Shown here in pieces: positions 23,412 through 30,893 of a DNA stretch of 50,123 bases. A program made the position numbers and the translations under genes. Location of the stretch: contig JBAYVF010000012.1 in NCBI GenBank assembly GCA_041674705.1, positions 1-50,123 of the forward strand, in the 5' to 3' direction. Position 1 is the first letter of the stretch. Every line of letters begins with the position of its first letter. Source of the stretch: Aquincolibacterium sp041674705. GTDB taxonomy: Bacteria; Omnitrophota; Omnitrophia; Omnitrophales; Aquincolibacteriaceae. The notes below the pieces were generated by a model. It saw only the letters and a list, made by a program, of their open reading frames with translations, searched no databases and had not been told where the DNA came from.

Positions 23412-23966
23412 ATGAAGATGGGTGCAAAGATACGGGTACTCGGTTTTGCTTTGTTGGGCGTCGTCCTTTTCGCGGGTGTTTCGTATGCCAAGTCCGCGAA
23501 AGAAATTGACGCGAGCGTCGACTCGGCGTTGGAACGTTTCGAGCGGGAAGTTTTTGGCGCGAAGGACATGCTTGCGAAAGCCAAAGGGGTGCTGGTGTTC
23601 CCGAGTGTGATCAAGGCCGGGATCGGGATCGGAGGAGAATACGGGGTCGGCGCGCTCCGGATCAAAGGAAAGACCGTGGATTATTACAACACGATCACGG
23701 GGTCCATCGGTTTTCAGTTCGGCGGCCAGGTGAAAAGCGTTTACCTGATCTTCATGGAAGATTATGTCTTGAAAAATTTCAGGGCCAGTGACGGATGGAA
23801 AGCCGGCGTGGACGGTTCGGTGGCATTGATCAAGGTCGGCGCGGACGCTTCGATCGACACCACCAAGACGCAGGAGCCGATCCTTGCGTATGTCCTCGGA
23901 CAAAAAGGTTTGATGTGGAATCTCAACATCGAGGGTTCCAAATTTAACAAGATCGTTCCCAAATAA
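23412..23966 (+). CDS. SYLF/YSC84 lipid-binding domain protein
   Basis: 184 aa exported protein. A signal peptide (ends near VSYA) is followed by the SYLF/Ysc84 domain: KAKGVLVFPSVIKAGIGIGGEYGVGAL, GSIGFQFGGQVKSVYLIFM, WKAGVDGSVALIKVGA, and KGLMWNLNIEGSKFNKI. The family binds phosphoinositides in eukaryotes and is a common periplasmic protein in bacteria with no fixed role. GGAGGT precedes the ATG. Confidence 0.9.
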   Translation: MKMGAKIRVLGFALLGVVLFAGVSYAKSAKEIDASVDSALERFEREVFGAKDMLAKAKGVLVFPSVIKAGIGIGGEYGVGALRIKGKTVDYYNTITGSIGFQFGGQVKSVYLIFMEDYVLKNFRASDGWKAGVDGSVALIKVGADASIDTTKTQEPILAYVLGQKGLMWNLNIEGSKFNKIVPK

Positions 23967-23993
23967 ACAGGCAGGCAGGGAAGTACCGGCCTC

Positions 23994-25112
23994 GTGGCAG
24001 GAGCTATGAAAAAGAGTAAGACGGATAGCGCTTTAAAAGAGAACGAGGATTATTTTCGCAGGCTGGTCCAGGACGCGAACAGCATTATTTTGCGCATGGA
24101 CACACGGGGCCGGATCGTTTTCTTCAATAAATTCGCGCAGAAATTCTTCGGATTTAAGGAAAAAGAGATCGTGGGTCAAAGCGTGATCGGGACCATTGTC
24201 CCGGTCACGGACAGCGCGGGCAAGGATCTGAAGATCATGATCCGTGATCTGGTAAGTCATCCTGCCAAGTATGTGAATAATGAGAATGAAAACATGCTCC
24301 GGAGCGGCGAGCGTGTGTGGATCTCCTGGACCAACAAGGCTCTTTCCGGAAAACAAGGATCGGCCCAAGAGGTCCTCTGCGTCGGCAACGACATCAGCAA
24401 GATAAAAAAGGCCGAAGAGCTTTTGAAACAAATGGACAAACGGAAGTCGGCCTTTGTCGCCAATGTTTCCCATGAATTCAAGAATCCCCTCAACAATATG
24501 GGGCTTTCGCTGGCCTATCTCGATGAGGGCTCGGCCGGTCCGGTGAACGAAAAACAGAAGATGATGCTTGGGATCGCTCGCCGGAGCACGGAAAGACTTA
24601 TCCGGTTAGTCACGGACCTTCTGGACCTCGCCAAGATCGAAGCGGGGAAGATGAAGCTGAAAAAGGAAAAGGTCCCGATCACATCCGTGGCCGAGGAAGT
24701 CATCGCTAGTAATGCCGATGAGCTCGCCGCAAAGAAGATGGTCCTGGAAAAAGATTTTTCAGAAAGCGCGGGAACGGTCTGGGCGGACCGTGACAAGCTG
24801 ACCGAAGTGATCATCAATTTGCTGAGCAACGCCGTCAAGTACACTCCCGCGGGCGGAAAGATCACCCTCCGTATTTCCGGCACTCCCCAGGCGGCCCGTT
24901 TTGAAATATCCGATTCCGGGCCCGGCATTGCCAAAGAAGATTTCCGGAAGCTGTTCGATAAATTCGAACGTCTGACGGCCGAAAGGGAGGAAGGGACCGG
25001 GTTGGGCCTTTCCATTACCAAGGATATTATTGATCTTCATAAGGGCCGGATCTGGGTCGAAAGCGAGCTCGGGAAAGGCAGCAAATTTATCTTCACCCTG
25101 CCCAGAAAATAA
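23994..25112 (+). CDS. PAS-domain sensor histidine kinase, orphan
   Basis: 372 aa soluble kinase. PAS domain (about 15-135; IILRMDTRGRIVFFNKFAQKFF), then a HisKA helix pair with phospho-acceptor H160 in NVSHEFKNPLN, and an ATPase domain with NLLSNAVKYTPAGG, SDSGPGIAKEDF and GTGLGLSITK. There is no membrane helix, so it senses something in the cytosol. GTG 23994 and ATG 24006 are both possible starts; the AGGAG at 23999-24003 is too close to 24006, so the longer form is given. No response regulator is adjacent. Confidence 0.88.
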   Translation: MAGAMKKSKTDSALKENEDYFRRLVQDANSIILRMDTRGRIVFFNKFAQKFFGFKEKEIVGQSVIGTIVPVTDSAGKDLKIMIRDLVSHPAKYVNNENENMLRSGERVWISWTNKALSGKQGSAQEVLCVGNDISKIKKAEELLKQMDKRKSAFVANVSHEFKNPLNNMGLSLAYLDEGSAGPVNEKQKMMLGIARRSTERLIRLVTDLLDLAKIEAGKMKLKKEKVPITSVAEEVIASNADELAAKKMVLEKDFSESAGTVWADRDKLTEVIINLLSNAVKYTPAGGKITLRISGTPQAARFEISDSGPGIAKEDFRKLFDKFERLTAEREEGTGLGLSITKDIIDLHKGRIWVESELGKGSKFIFTLPRK

Positions 25113-25156
25113 AAAAGCACCGGATGCCGGTCGCGATCCGGTTCGAAAGGAGGAGG

Positions 25157-25921
25157 ATGAAAAGATTCATTCATAGCGGGATGTTCTTCGGGATTTTTCT
25201 CGTTGTTTGCCTGACGGCGGTTTTTCCTTTCAGGGAAGCGTTTGCAAAGATCGACTGGATGCAGGACGACGGGTTCTCCCCGGCGCTTGAAAAACAGGGG
25301 AATGTCGAAAAATACGATCTCGATATTGATATGGATATCACCTGGGTCAAGAAGGAAACGGAGACCGGGGCGCAGTACGTCAGCGTGAACCGTGTGGTCG
25401 ATCTGAAGTTTCGCGAAACGGCCGTCTTTACGACCCGGCTTTACCTCGTGCCCTCCTATGACGGGGGAAAGTGGGTCCGGAATGTGGTCGTGGCCGGGAG
25501 GATCTTTGATTCGCACGCGGCCGGCCACTCTTTCATCGATAACAGTGTCATCAATCAGATCCGGCGCCAGGCAGGTCACACAAAACTGAAATTCGAGCCG
25601 GAGAATTCCTGTCTTGAGAGCACGAAGAACCCGAAACAAAAAACATTCGATCTTTCCTTTTATCTCGGCTCAAACCAGATGAGTGCGACCTACACCGTCA
25701 CGCCGTTTGGCGCCCCCTCGACCGATCCTGTGAACACGACGCTTGCGTATCCTTTCGTGGTTCGCGACATCCCTCTCGCGGAGCTTAAGAAGGGACCTTA
25801 CATCATGAAGATCAATGAGACGCTTAAAAAGCAGATCTCGGCGCCTCCCGCCGCCGGTTCTTATCTCAATACAGAGGAAAGAATCATGGGGGATGTCAAA
25901 TGCACGCTTCACCGCCGGTAA
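25157..25921 (+). CDS. Secreted protein of unknown function
   Basis: 254 aa. ATG 25157 lies directly after AAAGGAGGAGG and opens a signal peptide (MKRFIHSGMFFGIFLVVCLT, cleavage near AFA). The mature protein is beta-rich with no cysteine cluster and no recognised domain; it contains DIDMDITWVKKETETG, FRETAVFTTRLYLVPSYDGG, and DLSFYLGSNQMSATYTVTPFG. Likely periplasmic or outer-envelope. It lies 44 bases after the histidine kinase and may share its transcript. Confidence 0.75.
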   Translation: MKRFIHSGMFFGIFLVVCLTAVFPFREAFAKIDWMQDDGFSPALEKQGNVEKYDLDIDMDITWVKKETETGAQYVSVNRVVDLKFRETAVFTTRLYLVPSYDGGKWVRNVVVAGRIFDSHAAGHSFIDNSVINQIRRQAGHTKLKFEPENSCLESTKNPKQKTFDLSFYLGSNQMSATYTVTPFGAPSTDPVNTTLAYPFVVRDIPLAELKKGPYIMKINETLKKQISAPPAAGSYLNTEERIMGDVKCTLHRR

Positions 25922-25999
25922 AATAAAAACGAACAGACCCCGGCACCCTTTGATGGAGCAGTCTCCAGTCGGACGTCTGATTAGCCGATATTGCATGTG

Positions 26000-26923
26000 A
26001 TGGATACTTTAGCGACGGCTCCCGACAAACCCAAAGACAAGAACCAGTTCCTCTACGATGCGTTTCTGGATTATCTCTCGGTCGAAAAGGGGCTGGCCAA
26101 GAACACGCTCGACGCCTACCGCCAAGACCTTTCCCGTTATGATGCCTTCCTCAAAAAAGAAAAGGTCTCGGACTGGAGCAAGGTCTCGCGGACCCACATC
26201 CTGAAATTCCTGAACGCGGAAAGCAAGCGCGGGCTCGAATCGTCCTCCATTGCTCGTGGGCTGGTCTCGGTCAAACTCTTCCACCGGTTTCTCACCAAAG
26301 AGCGCCACGTCCCGGCGGACATCACAAGCGTCCTGGAGTCGCCGAAGCTCTGGAAAAAATTGCCGCATTTTTTAACCGCGCAGGAAATGGATTCGCTGCT
26401 TAAAACGCCGGACACGAAAACGCCGGGAGGGATCCGCGACCTGGCGCTTCTGGAATGTCTTTACGCGACCGGGATGCGGGTCTCCGAGATCACGGAACTC
26501 ACTGCAGCGCATGTGTACCTGGATAATAAATTCATCAAGTGCCGCGGCAAAGGGGACAAGGAGCGGCTTGTGCCGCTCGGAGGCGTTGCCGTCACGGCTT
26601 GCCAGACCTATCTTGCCAAAGTCCGTTCCAAACTAAAAACCAGGACGGATCATTTTTTCCTGGGCCGGAGCGGGAAAGGATTGACGCGGCAATTCGTATG
26701 GCAGATGATCAAAAAATACGCGAAACTTGCTGGGATCACCAAAGAGATCACGCCCCACACGTTCCGCCATTCGTTCGCGACGCATCTTTTGGAGCGCGGC
26801 GCGGACTTGCGCGTGGTGCAGGAGCTTCTCGGCCACTCGGATATTTCCACGACCCAGATCTACACGCACGTCTCCGGCAACCGCCTCAAATCCGTCCACG
26901 CGAAATTCCATCCCAGAGGATAA
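26000..26923 (+). CDS. xerD: Site-specific tyrosine recombinase XerD-like
   Basis: 307 aa from ATG 26000 (TTG 25991 is a less likely alternative; no clear Shine-Dalgarno). N-terminal SAM-like domain (FLDYLSVEKGLAKNTLDAYRQDL) and catalytic domain with the R-K-H-R-H-Y set: ATGMRVSEI, GKGDKERLVPL, HTFRHSFATHLL, LLGHSDISTTQIYTHV. The ending SVHAKFHPRG is typical of XerD. Chromosome dimer resolution at dif is the likely role. A mobile-element integrase is less likely because length and ends match XerD. Confidence 0.9.
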   Translation: MDTLATAPDKPKDKNQFLYDAFLDYLSVEKGLAKNTLDAYRQDLSRYDAFLKKEKVSDWSKVSRTHILKFLNAESKRGLESSSIARGLVSVKLFHRFLTKERHVPADITSVLESPKLWKKLPHFLTAQEMDSLLKTPDTKTPGGIRDLALLECLYATGMRVSEITELTAAHVYLDNKFIKCRGKGDKERLVPLGGVAVTACQTYLAKVRSKLKTRTDHFFLGRSGKGLTRQFVWQMIKKYAKLAGITKEITPHTFRHSFATHLLERGADLRVVQELLGHSDISTTQIYTHVSGNRLKSVHAKFHPRG

Positions 26924-27009
26924 AACGCCTCTGGGACTGCCGCTGTCCTTTATTGAAAGTTGTGCGGACTGTCCCCGCGGCTGAAACTGAAAAACAGGCG
27001 TTCCATGTT

Positions 27010-27045
27010 CCACGCACCACGGGCCACGTGGTACGTGGTGCGTGG
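27010..27045. repeat. Perfect 11-base inverted repeat
   Basis: CCACGCACCAC (27010-27020) and GTGGTGCGTGG (27035-27045) around 14 bases. A second pairing, GGGCCACG (27021-27028) with CGTGGCCC (27048-27055), overlaps it. It lies after xerD without a T-run and may be a weak terminator or a repeat element. Confidence 0.6.
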
Positions 27046-27115
27046 ACCGTGGCCCGTTTCGGTTTCCCGTTTTGCGTTCCTTATAGATATGGTATACTCC
27101 CGCCCGAGGTGACCT

Positions 27116-27394
27116 ATGAAAAAAATCGCAGCAATTTCGATTTTGGCAGTGCTGTTTCTTTCTTTTGCGCTCCCGATTTTGAGGGCGGAAGAGACCGAAG
27201 CGGCAGGGACAGGCATGAGTGGAACTCCGGCGGAATTCTCTGATATGGAGAAGACCCTCAAGCAAGATCGTTCGGACAGCCTCGAGAGGCGCATCGGGGA
27301 CCTGGAACAGGCGAACCGGTTCATGTCGGAACGCGTAAAAATGCTTGAGAAATCCGTGTACGACCTGAAGGACAAGGTTGACAGGAAGTTCTAA
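27116..27394 (+). CDS. Small secreted coiled-coil protein
   Basis: 92 aa. Signal peptide (MKKIAAISILAVLFLSFALP, cleavage near LRA), a short Gly/Thr linker, then one heptad-patterned helix (SLERRIGDLEQANRFMSERVKMLEKSVYDLKDKVD). Probably a periplasmic oligomer; no family recognised. A possible promoter (TTGCGT, 15 bases, TATACT at 27093-27098) and GAGGTGACCT lie upstream. Confidence 0.75.
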   Translation: MKKIAAISILAVLFLSFALPILRAEETEAAGTGMSGTPAEFSDMEKTLKQDRSDSLERRIGDLEQANRFMSERVKMLEKSVYDLKDKVDRKF

Positions 27395-27446
27395 GGCGTT
27401 GTCTTCCGGTTTCGCTCAATTTAACAAAAGTCGGGGCGAGTGTCCG

Positions 27447-27475
27447 TTGACATTCTATAGAGGCAAAGCTATACT
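27447..27475 (+). promoter_or_regulatory. Consensus sigma-70 promoter of an RNA region
   Basis: Perfect TTGACA (27447-27452), 17-base spacer, TATACT (27470-27475). There is no protein gene for more than 400 bases downstream; the transcript would hold the hairpin region at 27476-27573 and then tRNA-Glu. Confidence 0.85.
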
Positions 27476-27573
27476 GCCCTTGTCTTAATTTTTGTTTTTA
27501 AATGGCGACAAGGGCTGCCCCAATTTCAGATGTTCTGAAATTGATAAGGATTGGGACTGCCCTTGTCTTAATT
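27476..27573 (+). ncRNA. Candidate structured RNA with alternative hairpins
   Basis: GACAAGGGC (27507-27515) can pair either with GCCCTTGTC upstream (27476-27484) or with an identical GCCCTTGTC downstream (27559-27567). Between them lies a perfect 10-base hairpin CAATTTCAGA-TGT-TCTGAAATTG (27521-27543). The two outer copies belong to an 18-base direct repeat (27473-27490 and 27556-27573). Mutually exclusive stems right after a consensus promoter are typical of a regulatory RNA or attenuator. No family was recognised. Confidence 0.5.
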
Positions 27574-27630
27574 CCTCCCGAAGTTGTTTTTAAATCGAGG
27601 GTTAGGTTTGTCACAGGCCCGTGTTTCTAT

Positions 27631-27666
27631 GGCGCCTGATTTAACAGGTGCATCAGGGCGCCTGAT
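27631..27666 (+). repeat. Direct repeat GGCGCCTGAT with internal pairing
   Basis: GGCGCCTGAT at 27631-27640 and 27657-27666, with ATCAGG (27652-27657) between them able to pair with the first copy. The second copy runs into TTTTTC, so the hairpin may also act as a weak terminator before tRNA-Glu. Nothing else was seen in the rest of 27574-27742. Confidence 0.45.
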
Positions 27667-27742
27667 TTTTCTATTGAGAAAATCAACGGGAAATCAGTGC
27701 AGCCCTAATGGAACCATTAAGAAAATAAATTGGATCCATCAG

Positions 27743-27817
27743 GGCGCTATCGTCTAGCCTGATCTAGGACGCTGCCCTCTCAAGGCAGAAACACGGGTTT
27801 AAATCCCGTTAGCGCTA
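27743..27817 (+). tRNA. tRNA-Glu (anticodon CTC)
   Basis: Acceptor GGCGCTA with TAGCGCT (first pair G-U), D-arm starting GTCTAG as in bacterial tRNA-Glu, anticodon stem CTGCC/GGCAG with loop CTCTCAA (anticodon CTC, codon GAG), T-arm ACGGG-TTTAAAT-CCCGT, discriminator A. CCA not encoded. A palindromic repeat begins two bases after its end. Confidence 0.9.
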
Positions 27818-27818
27818 T

Positions 27819-27919
27819 GGTTCGACGCGTCCAATTCTTCACTTTGTGAAGCATTGGACTTGCTCACCATTTCCGGTGGGAGTGAGCAATGTCGAACCAC
27901 CCTGAGCTTGTCGAAGGGC
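27819..27919 (+). repeat. Cloverleaf-like palindromic repeat next to GIY-YIG gene
   Basis: Outer arms GGTTCGAC (27819-27826) and GTCGAACC (27891-27898) enclose two hairpins: GTCCAAT-CTTCAC/GTGAAG-ATTGGAC (27829-27859) and TTGCTCAC/GTGAGCAA (27860-27889). The adjoining CCCTGAGCTTGTCGAAGGG (about 27900-27919) is a motif I know as a frequent hairpin repeat in many environmental bacterial genomes. Such repeats often sit beside small GIY-YIG genes. Confidence 0.7.
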
Positions 27920-27922
27920 TGC

Positions 27923-28201
27923 ATGTGGTACTTGTGTATTTTAAAATGTGAAAATGATCGTTACTATGTCGGGATCACGAATAGCATAGAGCAGCGCCTG
28001 GGCAAGCATCAGAGGGGAGTGGGTGCACGTTTCACGAAACAAAATCGCCCGGAAAAAATATTGTACCAAGAATCTTTTGGAACGAAGTCCGTGGCGATGC
28101 AGAGAGAGCAGCAACTGAAGCGGTGGAGCCGGGCAAAAAAAGACGCGCTCATTGCCGGTGACACTGATAAATTGAGGAGGCTCAGCACTTCCCATGATTA
28201 G
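27923..28201 (+). CDS. GIY-YIG endonuclease-domain protein (UPF0213/URI type)
   Basis: 92 aa from ATG 27923, which gives the usual start MWYLCILKCENDRYYVGITN. The earlier frame only translates the repeat. The GIY-YIG pair is degenerate (YLCIL, YYVGI), the catalytic Arg is in SIEQRLGKHQ and the Glu in QREQQLKRW. Small single-domain nucleases of this kind are linked to DNA repair or mobile repeats; function unproven. The 3' end overlaps purB by 8 bases. Confidence 0.85.
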   Translation: MWYLCILKCENDRYYVGITNSIEQRLGKHQRGVGARFTKQNRPEKILYQESFGTKSVAMQREQQLKRWSRAKKDALIAGDTDKLRRLSTSHD

Positions 28202-29504
28202 CCGTTACTCGCGCCAGGAAATGGCAAAGATCTGGACAGAAGAGAACAAGCTTCAAAAGTGGCTTGAGGTGGAGTTGGCCGCGCTTGAGGGGCTTGCACA
28301 GTATGGCTATATCCCCAAAGAGGTTCCCGCCCAAGTTCGCGCCAAGGCGAAGTTCAATGTCGAGCGCGTGAAAGAAATTGAAAAAGTCTGCAATCATGAT
28401 GTCATTGCATTTCTGACCAATGTCGCTGAACATGTCGGCCCCGTGGGACGCTATGTTCATTTCGGCCTGACCTCCTCGGATATTCTGGACACGGGTCTTT
28501 CGCTCCAGGTCCAGGAAGCTTCCGGCATTCTGATCCGGGAACTCAAAAAACTCATCGCGCTTCTCGGCAAAAAAGCCAAAGAGCACGCCAAGACTTTGAT
28601 GGTGGGCCGTTCGCACGGAGTGCATGCCGAGCCCATCACGTTCGGTCTCAAGATGGCACTTTTCCATGCCGCCTGCCAGCGCGGTCTCGTGCGCCTTGAA
28701 GCCGCCAAGGAAAATCTCCGTTATGGCAAGATCTCGGGCGCGGTCGGAACTTTCGCGAATGTGGATCCCAAGGTCGAGGAATTTGTTTGCGCCAAGCTCG
28801 GGCTGAACCCGGCGCCGGTGTCGACCCAGGTGCTTCAGCGCGACCGGCACGCGGAATATCTCGGAGCCATTGCCATTGTCGGCGGAACACTGGAACAACT
28901 TGCGACCGAGATCCGGGGTCTCCAGAAAACCGAAACCTTTGAAGTCCAGGAATTTTTCTCCAAGGGGCAGAAGGGTTCTTCTGCCATGCCGCACAAGCGG
29001 AACCCGATCACATGCGAACGCGTGGCGGGACTTTCGCGCATTCTTCGCGGGAACGCGCTCGCGGGGTTTGAAAATATCGCTCTCTGGCACGAACGGGACA
29101 TCACGCATTCTTCTGTGGAGCGCGTTATTTTTCCCGACAGCACGATCCTTCTGGATTACATGCTGGGGCTTATGCAGAACGTGATCGAGAACCTCGTGGT
29201 CAATAAAGACCGCATGTTGAAGAACCTCGAGTTGAGTCGCGGGATGGTATTCTCACAGGGCCTGCTGCTGGCGCTGGTGGAAAAGGGCCTGACGCGTGAG
29301 GAGGGTTATAAGCTGGTGCAGGACGCCGCCAAGAAACTTTGGGAAGATGAAAAACTTCAGCTGGAACAAGTGGTGCTGAAAGATAAGAAGATCCTGAAAG
29401 TTCTGGCGCCCAAGGAGATCCGCGCGGTGTTCAGCTACGACCGGCATCTGAAGAACGTGCCCGTCATCTTGAAGCGCGCCGGGATTTTAAAATCAGCGAA
29501 ATAA
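28194..29504 (+). CDS. purB: Adenylosuccinate lyase
   Basis: Cleaves SAICAR to AICAR and adenylosuccinate to AMP, releasing fumarate. 436 aa, all helical fumarase-type fold; signature SSAMPHKRNPITCE near residue 262, with the earlier VGRSHGVHAEP and the HFGLTSSDILDT substrate loops. ATG 28194 starts MISRYSRQEMAKIW, normal for the bacterial short form. First gene of the purine block; it slightly overlaps the GIY-YIG gene. Confidence 0.95.
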   Translation: MISRYSRQEMAKIWTEENKLQKWLEVELAALEGLAQYGYIPKEVPAQVRAKAKFNVERVKEIEKVCNHDVIAFLTNVAEHVGPVGRYVHFGLTSSDILDTGLSLQVQEASGILIRELKKLIALLGKKAKEHAKTLMVGRSHGVHAEPITFGLKMALFHAACQRGLVRLEAAKENLRYGKISGAVGTFANVDPKVEEFVCAKLGLNPAPVSTQVLQRDRHAEYLGAIAIVGGTLEQLATEIRGLQKTETFEVQEFFSKGQKGSSAMPHKRNPITCERVAGLSRILRGNALAGFENIALWHERDITHSSVERVIFPDSTILLDYMLGLMQNVIENLVVNKDRMLKNLELSRGMVFSQGLLLALVEKGLTREEGYKLVQDAAKKLWEDEKLQLEQVVLKDKKILKVLAPKEIRAVFSYDRHLKNVPVILKRAGILKSAK

Positions 29505-29508
29505 AAGC

Positions 29509-29596
29509 TTGTCATTCCCGCATGTTTTTAGCGGGAATCCAGAAGCGATGACTGACGAAAACATGGATCCCCGATAAAAGATTTCGGGGATGACAA
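29509..29596. repeat. Palindromic repeat of the GTCATTCCCGC type between purB and purC
   Basis: Ends TTGTCATTCCC and GGGGATGACAA are near-perfect inverted repeats. Inside are two hairpins, one with TTCCCGC/GCGGGAA and one with ATCCCCG/CGGGGAT, joined by a centre with CATGTTT/AAACATG. The pattern is a common dispersed palindromic repeat (MITE-like) of many bacterial genomes. It ends 15 bases before the purC ATG. Confidence 0.75.
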
Positions 29597-29611
29597 TACG
29601 GAGGAGAAATC

Positions 29612-30538
29612 ATGGTCAGCGATCTTGATAGAAATGACGCGATCCTGGAAACGCATTTGCCGCTCCCGCGTGTCGCGGTCGGAAAAGTGCGGGACATCTA
29701 CAGCGTGGGTTCCGATAAGCTTTTGATCGTGACGACCGACCGGCTAAGCGCTTTTGATGTGGTGATGCCGGACCCGATCCCGATGAAGGGAAAAGTGCTC
29801 AACCAGATCACGCTTTTCTGGCTCGAGCATTTTAAGGACATTCTTCCCCAGCACTTGATCACGGCCAATGTGGACGCGATGGGGCTTCCTGCCGACATCG
29901 TGAAGAATTTCCGCCACGAGCTTGAGGGGCGTTCGGTGCTCGTCAAAAAAGCGGCGCCGCTTGAGATCGAGTGTGTGGTGCGCGGTTATATTACGGGTTC
30001 CGGGTGGAAAGATTATTTGAAAACCGGCAAAGTTTGCGGGTACACGTTGCCGTCGGGTCTGAAGCAGTGCCAGAAATTTCCGGAGCCACTTTTTACGCCG
30101 TCCACGAAGGCGAAAGTCGGGCATGATATCAACATCGATTTCGGCGAGGCGATCCGGATTGTGGGCAAGGATATCGCCCAGCAGGCCAAGGACCTGTCCA
30201 TTCTTCTATATAAGAAGGGGCAGGAGTACGCGGCTTCGAAGGGGATCATCATTGCGGACACGAAATTCGAGTTCGGTCTCTATGACGGGAAGCTCATGCT
30301 GATCGATGAGATCCTGACGCCGGACAGCTCGCGTTTCTGGCCGGCCGACCGGTATGAGACAGGGCATGACCAGCCGAGTTTTGACAAGCAGATCGTGAGA
30401 AATTATCTCGAGACGCTTGCCTGGGAAAAGCGTCCTCCGGGCCCTGAACTTCCGGGCGACATTATCGAAAAAACCACCGCAGCTTATTGTGAAATTTATA
30501 AACGGCTCTCCGGAAAAGATATTCGAAGCCAGAAGTAG
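29612..30538 (+). CDS. purC: Phosphoribosylaminoimidazole-succinocarboxamide synthase
   Basis: SAICAR synthetase: joins CAIR and aspartate with ATP. The 308 aa protein is the longer bacterial/yeast form. Signatures: VGKVRDIYSVG near residue 22, RLSAFDVVMPDPIPMKG, ECVVRGYITGSGWKDY, and LIDEILTPDSSRFW. GGAGGAGAAATC precedes the ATG. Confidence 0.95.
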   Translation: MVSDLDRNDAILETHLPLPRVAVGKVRDIYSVGSDKLLIVTTDRLSAFDVVMPDPIPMKGKVLNQITLFWLEHFKDILPQHLITANVDAMGLPADIVKNFRHELEGRSVLVKKAAPLEIECVVRGYITGSGWKDYLKTGKVCGYTLPSGLKQCQKFPEPLFTPSTKAKVGHDINIDFGEAIRIVGKDIAQQAKDLSILLYKKGQEYAASKGIIIADTKFEFGLYDGKLMLIDEILTPDSSRFWPADRYETGHDQPSFDKQIVRNYLETLAWEKRPPGPELPGDIIEKTTAAYCEIYKRLSGKDIRSQK

Positions 30539-30546
30539 GAGAAAAA

Positions 30547-30804
30547 ATGCGATTTAAAGCAACGATCCATACCAGTTTAAAAAAGTCGGTGCTGGATCCT
30601 CAGGGGCAGACGACGCTTCACGCGCTGGAGTCCATGGGGTTCACGGAAGCGAAATCCTTAAGGATCGGGAAGTATTTCGAGCTGGCGCTTGAATCCGAGA
30701 CCCGCGAAAAGGCGGAAAAATCCATTCACGTCATGTGCGATAAGTTGCTTCATAATCCTGTGATCGAAGAGTATTCATTCGAAATTCAAGAAGTGCCTTC
30801 ATAG
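30547..30804 (+). CDS. purS: FGAM synthase subunit PurS
   Basis: 85 aa small subunit that holds PurQ and PurL together in the Bacillus-type formylglycinamidine synthase. Sequence shows the ferredoxin-like pattern with SVLDPQGQTTLHALESMGF and KYFELALE. Its presence beside a short PurL is the expected arrangement. GGAGAAAA precedes the ATG, eight bases after purC. Confidence 0.93.
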   Translation: MRFKATIHTSLKKSVLDPQGQTTLHALESMGFTEAKSLRIGKYFELALESETREKAEKSIHVMCDKLLHNPVIEEYSFEIQEVPS

Positions 30805-30822
30805 CATAGCAATACGGGTACC

Positions 30823-30884
30823 GGATGGAGGATGGCGGAAAGGCCTGGTTTGACGCCCTCCGATATCCGCCATCCATCATCCAG
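30823..30884 (+). repeat. Hairpin in the purS-purQ gap
   Basis: GGATGGCGGA (30830-30839) and TCCGCCATCC (30866-30875) form a perfect 10-base stem with a 26-base loop; outer bases GGATG/CATCC add weak pairing. It lies in an otherwise tight operon, with no T-run, just before the purQ ATG at 30894. Confidence 0.65.
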
Positions 30885-30893
30885 AGGTTTTAG

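Noticed and set aside
26539..27243. 234-codon + strand open frame overlapping xerD
   Set aside because: Out-of-frame shadow of xerD extended into the following palindrome; no domain.
27854..27922. Longer N-terminus for the GIY-YIG protein
   Set aside because: The added residues only translate the palindromic repeat; ATG 27923 gives the normal family start.
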